A DNA stretch of 7,444 nucleotides from Planctomycetota bacterium (lineage in GTDB: Bacteria; Planctomycetota; Phycisphaerae; UBA1845; PWPN01). The notes below the pieces were generated by a model, which ran no database searches, was not told the DNA's origin, and worked only from the letters and a program-made list of their open reading frames with translations. Shown in pieces: positions 6,385-7,444 of the stretch; the stretch's first letter is position 1; each line of letters begins with the position of its first letter. Location: contig JACQVT010000129.1 in assembly GCA_016209665.1 (NCBI GenBank), positions 1-7,444 on the forward strand. The letters are read 5' to 3'. The position numbers and the translations under genes were made by a program.

Positions 6385-7444
6385 ATGGCGGTGATGCAGG
6401 TGCTGACGCCCGAGGGCGCGCGGGTGGTGCCGTTGCCGGAGGGCAACGTAACCATCGGCCGCTCGCGGGAGAACGACGTCGTCATCGACGACAGTCGGAG
6501 CAGCCGAAAGCATTGCCTGCTCACACCGACCACGGGCGGGTACACCGTCCAGGACCTCGGGTCGCGCAACGGCACCAAGTACAACGGGCAGCAGATCAGT
6601 GAGGCGGTGGTCCGCTTCGGCGAGGCCTTCGTGATCGGCAAGACGGTGCTCCGGCTGTTCGAGAAGGAGGCCCCGTCGGTCGAGCTGGTGGACATGGCGG
6701 ACACGCGGGCGGACGCGGCCATCGAGGCCCCGGTGGCCCAACTCCTCGATGAAGAAGACGAGGTCCCGGTGTTCGTCCCGCCGCCGGACGAGGCCGAGCC
6801 GATCGGCCCGCTGACGACCGAGCAGCTCATGGCCAACGCCCGCCGCGACCTGGCAAACCTGCGGAACGCGGGCAGCGACCCCGGCTTCGGCATCGAGAAG
6901 ATCACGTTCCAGGACTGCCACGGCAAGCCGATGCACGGCGGCGAACGGGCCGATGCCTCCAGCGAGGCCGTCCGCACCCTGCGGCTCCTGATGTACGGGG
7001 CCTTCCGGACGCGGGCGACGGACATGCACTTTCACCCGTCGACTGAGGGCTATCAGGTGCGGTTCCGCGTGGACGGGCGGATGCTGCCGCTGGTGCTGCT
7101 CCCGACGCAGATCGGGCGGGCGGTGCTGAGCGTGGTCAAGGTGCTGGCGGAGCTGAACATCGCCAAGCGCGAGGCGATCCAGGAGGGCAGCTTCGCGGTG
7201 ACGGTGCCGCGGCAGGTGGACTGCCGGGTGTCGTTCAGCCCCACCTCGCACGGGGAGAACCTGGTCTGCCGGATTCTGGACACGGCGGTCATCCCGACCA
7301 CGATCGACGAGTTGGGGCTGTCGTCGGTGATGCTGCGGCACTTCAAGGGGGCCTGCGCCTGCGACAGCGGGATGATCATCGTCAGCGGACCGACGGGCAG
7401 CGGCAAGACGACGACGCTCTATTCGGTGTTGAAGCACCTCTCGA
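6385..7444 (+). CDS. FHA domain fused to GspE/PilB-type secretion/pilus ATPase (3' end outside window)
   Basis: The frame runs open from ATG 6385 to the window end, giving 353 residues. Residues 1-92 form a forkhead-associated domain, a phosphothreonine-binding fold. It has IGRSRENDVVIDD (24-36), S40-R-K-H43 and DLGSRNGTKYNG (57-68), so the Arg, Ser, His and Asn-Gly binding positions are all present. An acidic, proline-rich linker (about 93-140) follows, then a helical segment. The GspE/PilB core starts at about 195: RTRATDMHFHP (212-218 TDMHFHP) corresponds to the usual SDIHIEP, and YQVRFRVDGRM follows it. The Walker A motif GPTGSGKTTT starts at G335, with K341 as the nucleotide-binding lysine. 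The Asp box, Walker B, His box and any zinc-binding cysteines lie beyond the window. Family members are cytoplasmic hexamers that power type II secretion or type IV pilus assembly. The FHA domain replaces the usual N-terminal docking domain, suggesting control by Ser/Thr phosphorylation. It follows the lipoprotein gene in a likely operon. Which machine it serves cannot be told from here. Confidence 0.92.
   Translation, partial: MAVMQVLTPEGARVVPLPEGNVTIGRSRENDVVIDDSRSSRKHCLLTPTTGGYTVQDLGSRNGTKYNGQQISEAVVRFGEAFVIGKTVLRLFEKEAPSVELVDMADTRADAAIEAPVAQLLDEEDEVPVFVPPPDEAEPIGPLTTEQLMANARRDLANLRNAGSDPGFGIEKITFQDCHGKPMHGGERADASSEAVRTLRLLMYGAFRTRATDMHFHPSTEGYQVRFRVDGRMLPLVLLPTQIGRAVLSVVKVLAELNIAKREAIQEGSFAVTVPRQVDCRVSFSPTSHGENLVCRILDTAVIPTTIDELGLSSVMLRHFKGACACDSGMIIVSGPTGSGKTTTLYSVLKHLS

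Noticed and set aside
5395..7437. A 680-residue open frame on the minus strand across the lipoprotein and ATPase genes
   Set aside because: It is antisense to two well-supported genes, His/Arg/Gly-rich, and without any recognisable domain. Long stop-free antisense frames are expected at this GC content.
1..7444. CRISPR arrays, tRNA or rRNA genes, integrases, transposases, toxin-antitoxin pairs
   Set aside because: Both strands were read for repeat-spacer periodicity, conserved RNA cores and characteristic protein motifs, and none was seen.

Overview
This GC-rich window (about two-thirds G+C by eye) encodes six protein genes plus the truncated ends of two of them at the window borders. The content suggests a planctomycete-type bacterium: a secreted formylglycine-type sulfatase, a multi-pass membrane protein with an internal CPxCGY-type zinc ribbon, a PilZ protein, a lipoprotein, and an FHA-containing secretion/pilus ATPase. 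The taxonomic call is inference, since no rRNA or universal marker is present.

Layout, left to right. At 2-616 (+) lies the C-terminal part of an unrecognised protein. Its stop overlaps the start of a secreted sulfatase (609-2090, +). A short convergent gap follows, then an integral membrane zinc-ribbon protein on the minus strand (2255-3022). A 351-base divergent spacer leads to cinA (3374-4618, +), a two-domain protein of the MoCF-like/NMN-deamidase family. The convergent spacer between cinA and the next gene carries a large REP-like imperfect palindrome (4715-4796). A minus-strand PilZ gene (4819-5298) follows. A 339-base divergent spacer then precedes a lipoprotein gene (5638-6363, +), followed after 21 bases by an FHA-GspE/PilB-like ATPase (6385 to beyond the window end, +).

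How the genes may work together. The lipoprotein and FHA-ATPase genes look like one operon and may belong to a type IV pilus or type II secretion-like machine. The ATPase would power it, the FHA domain would tie it to phosphothreonine signalling, and the lipoprotein would be an envelope component. The divergent PilZ gene could add cyclic-di-GMP input, but this link rests on proximity only. The sulfatase, the membrane protein and cinA look like independent transcription units.

I see no CRISPR array, tRNA, rRNA, transposase or integrase. Nothing here is a clear defence system. The most unusual items are the FHA-ATPase fusion with its lipoprotein partner and the palindromic repeat.
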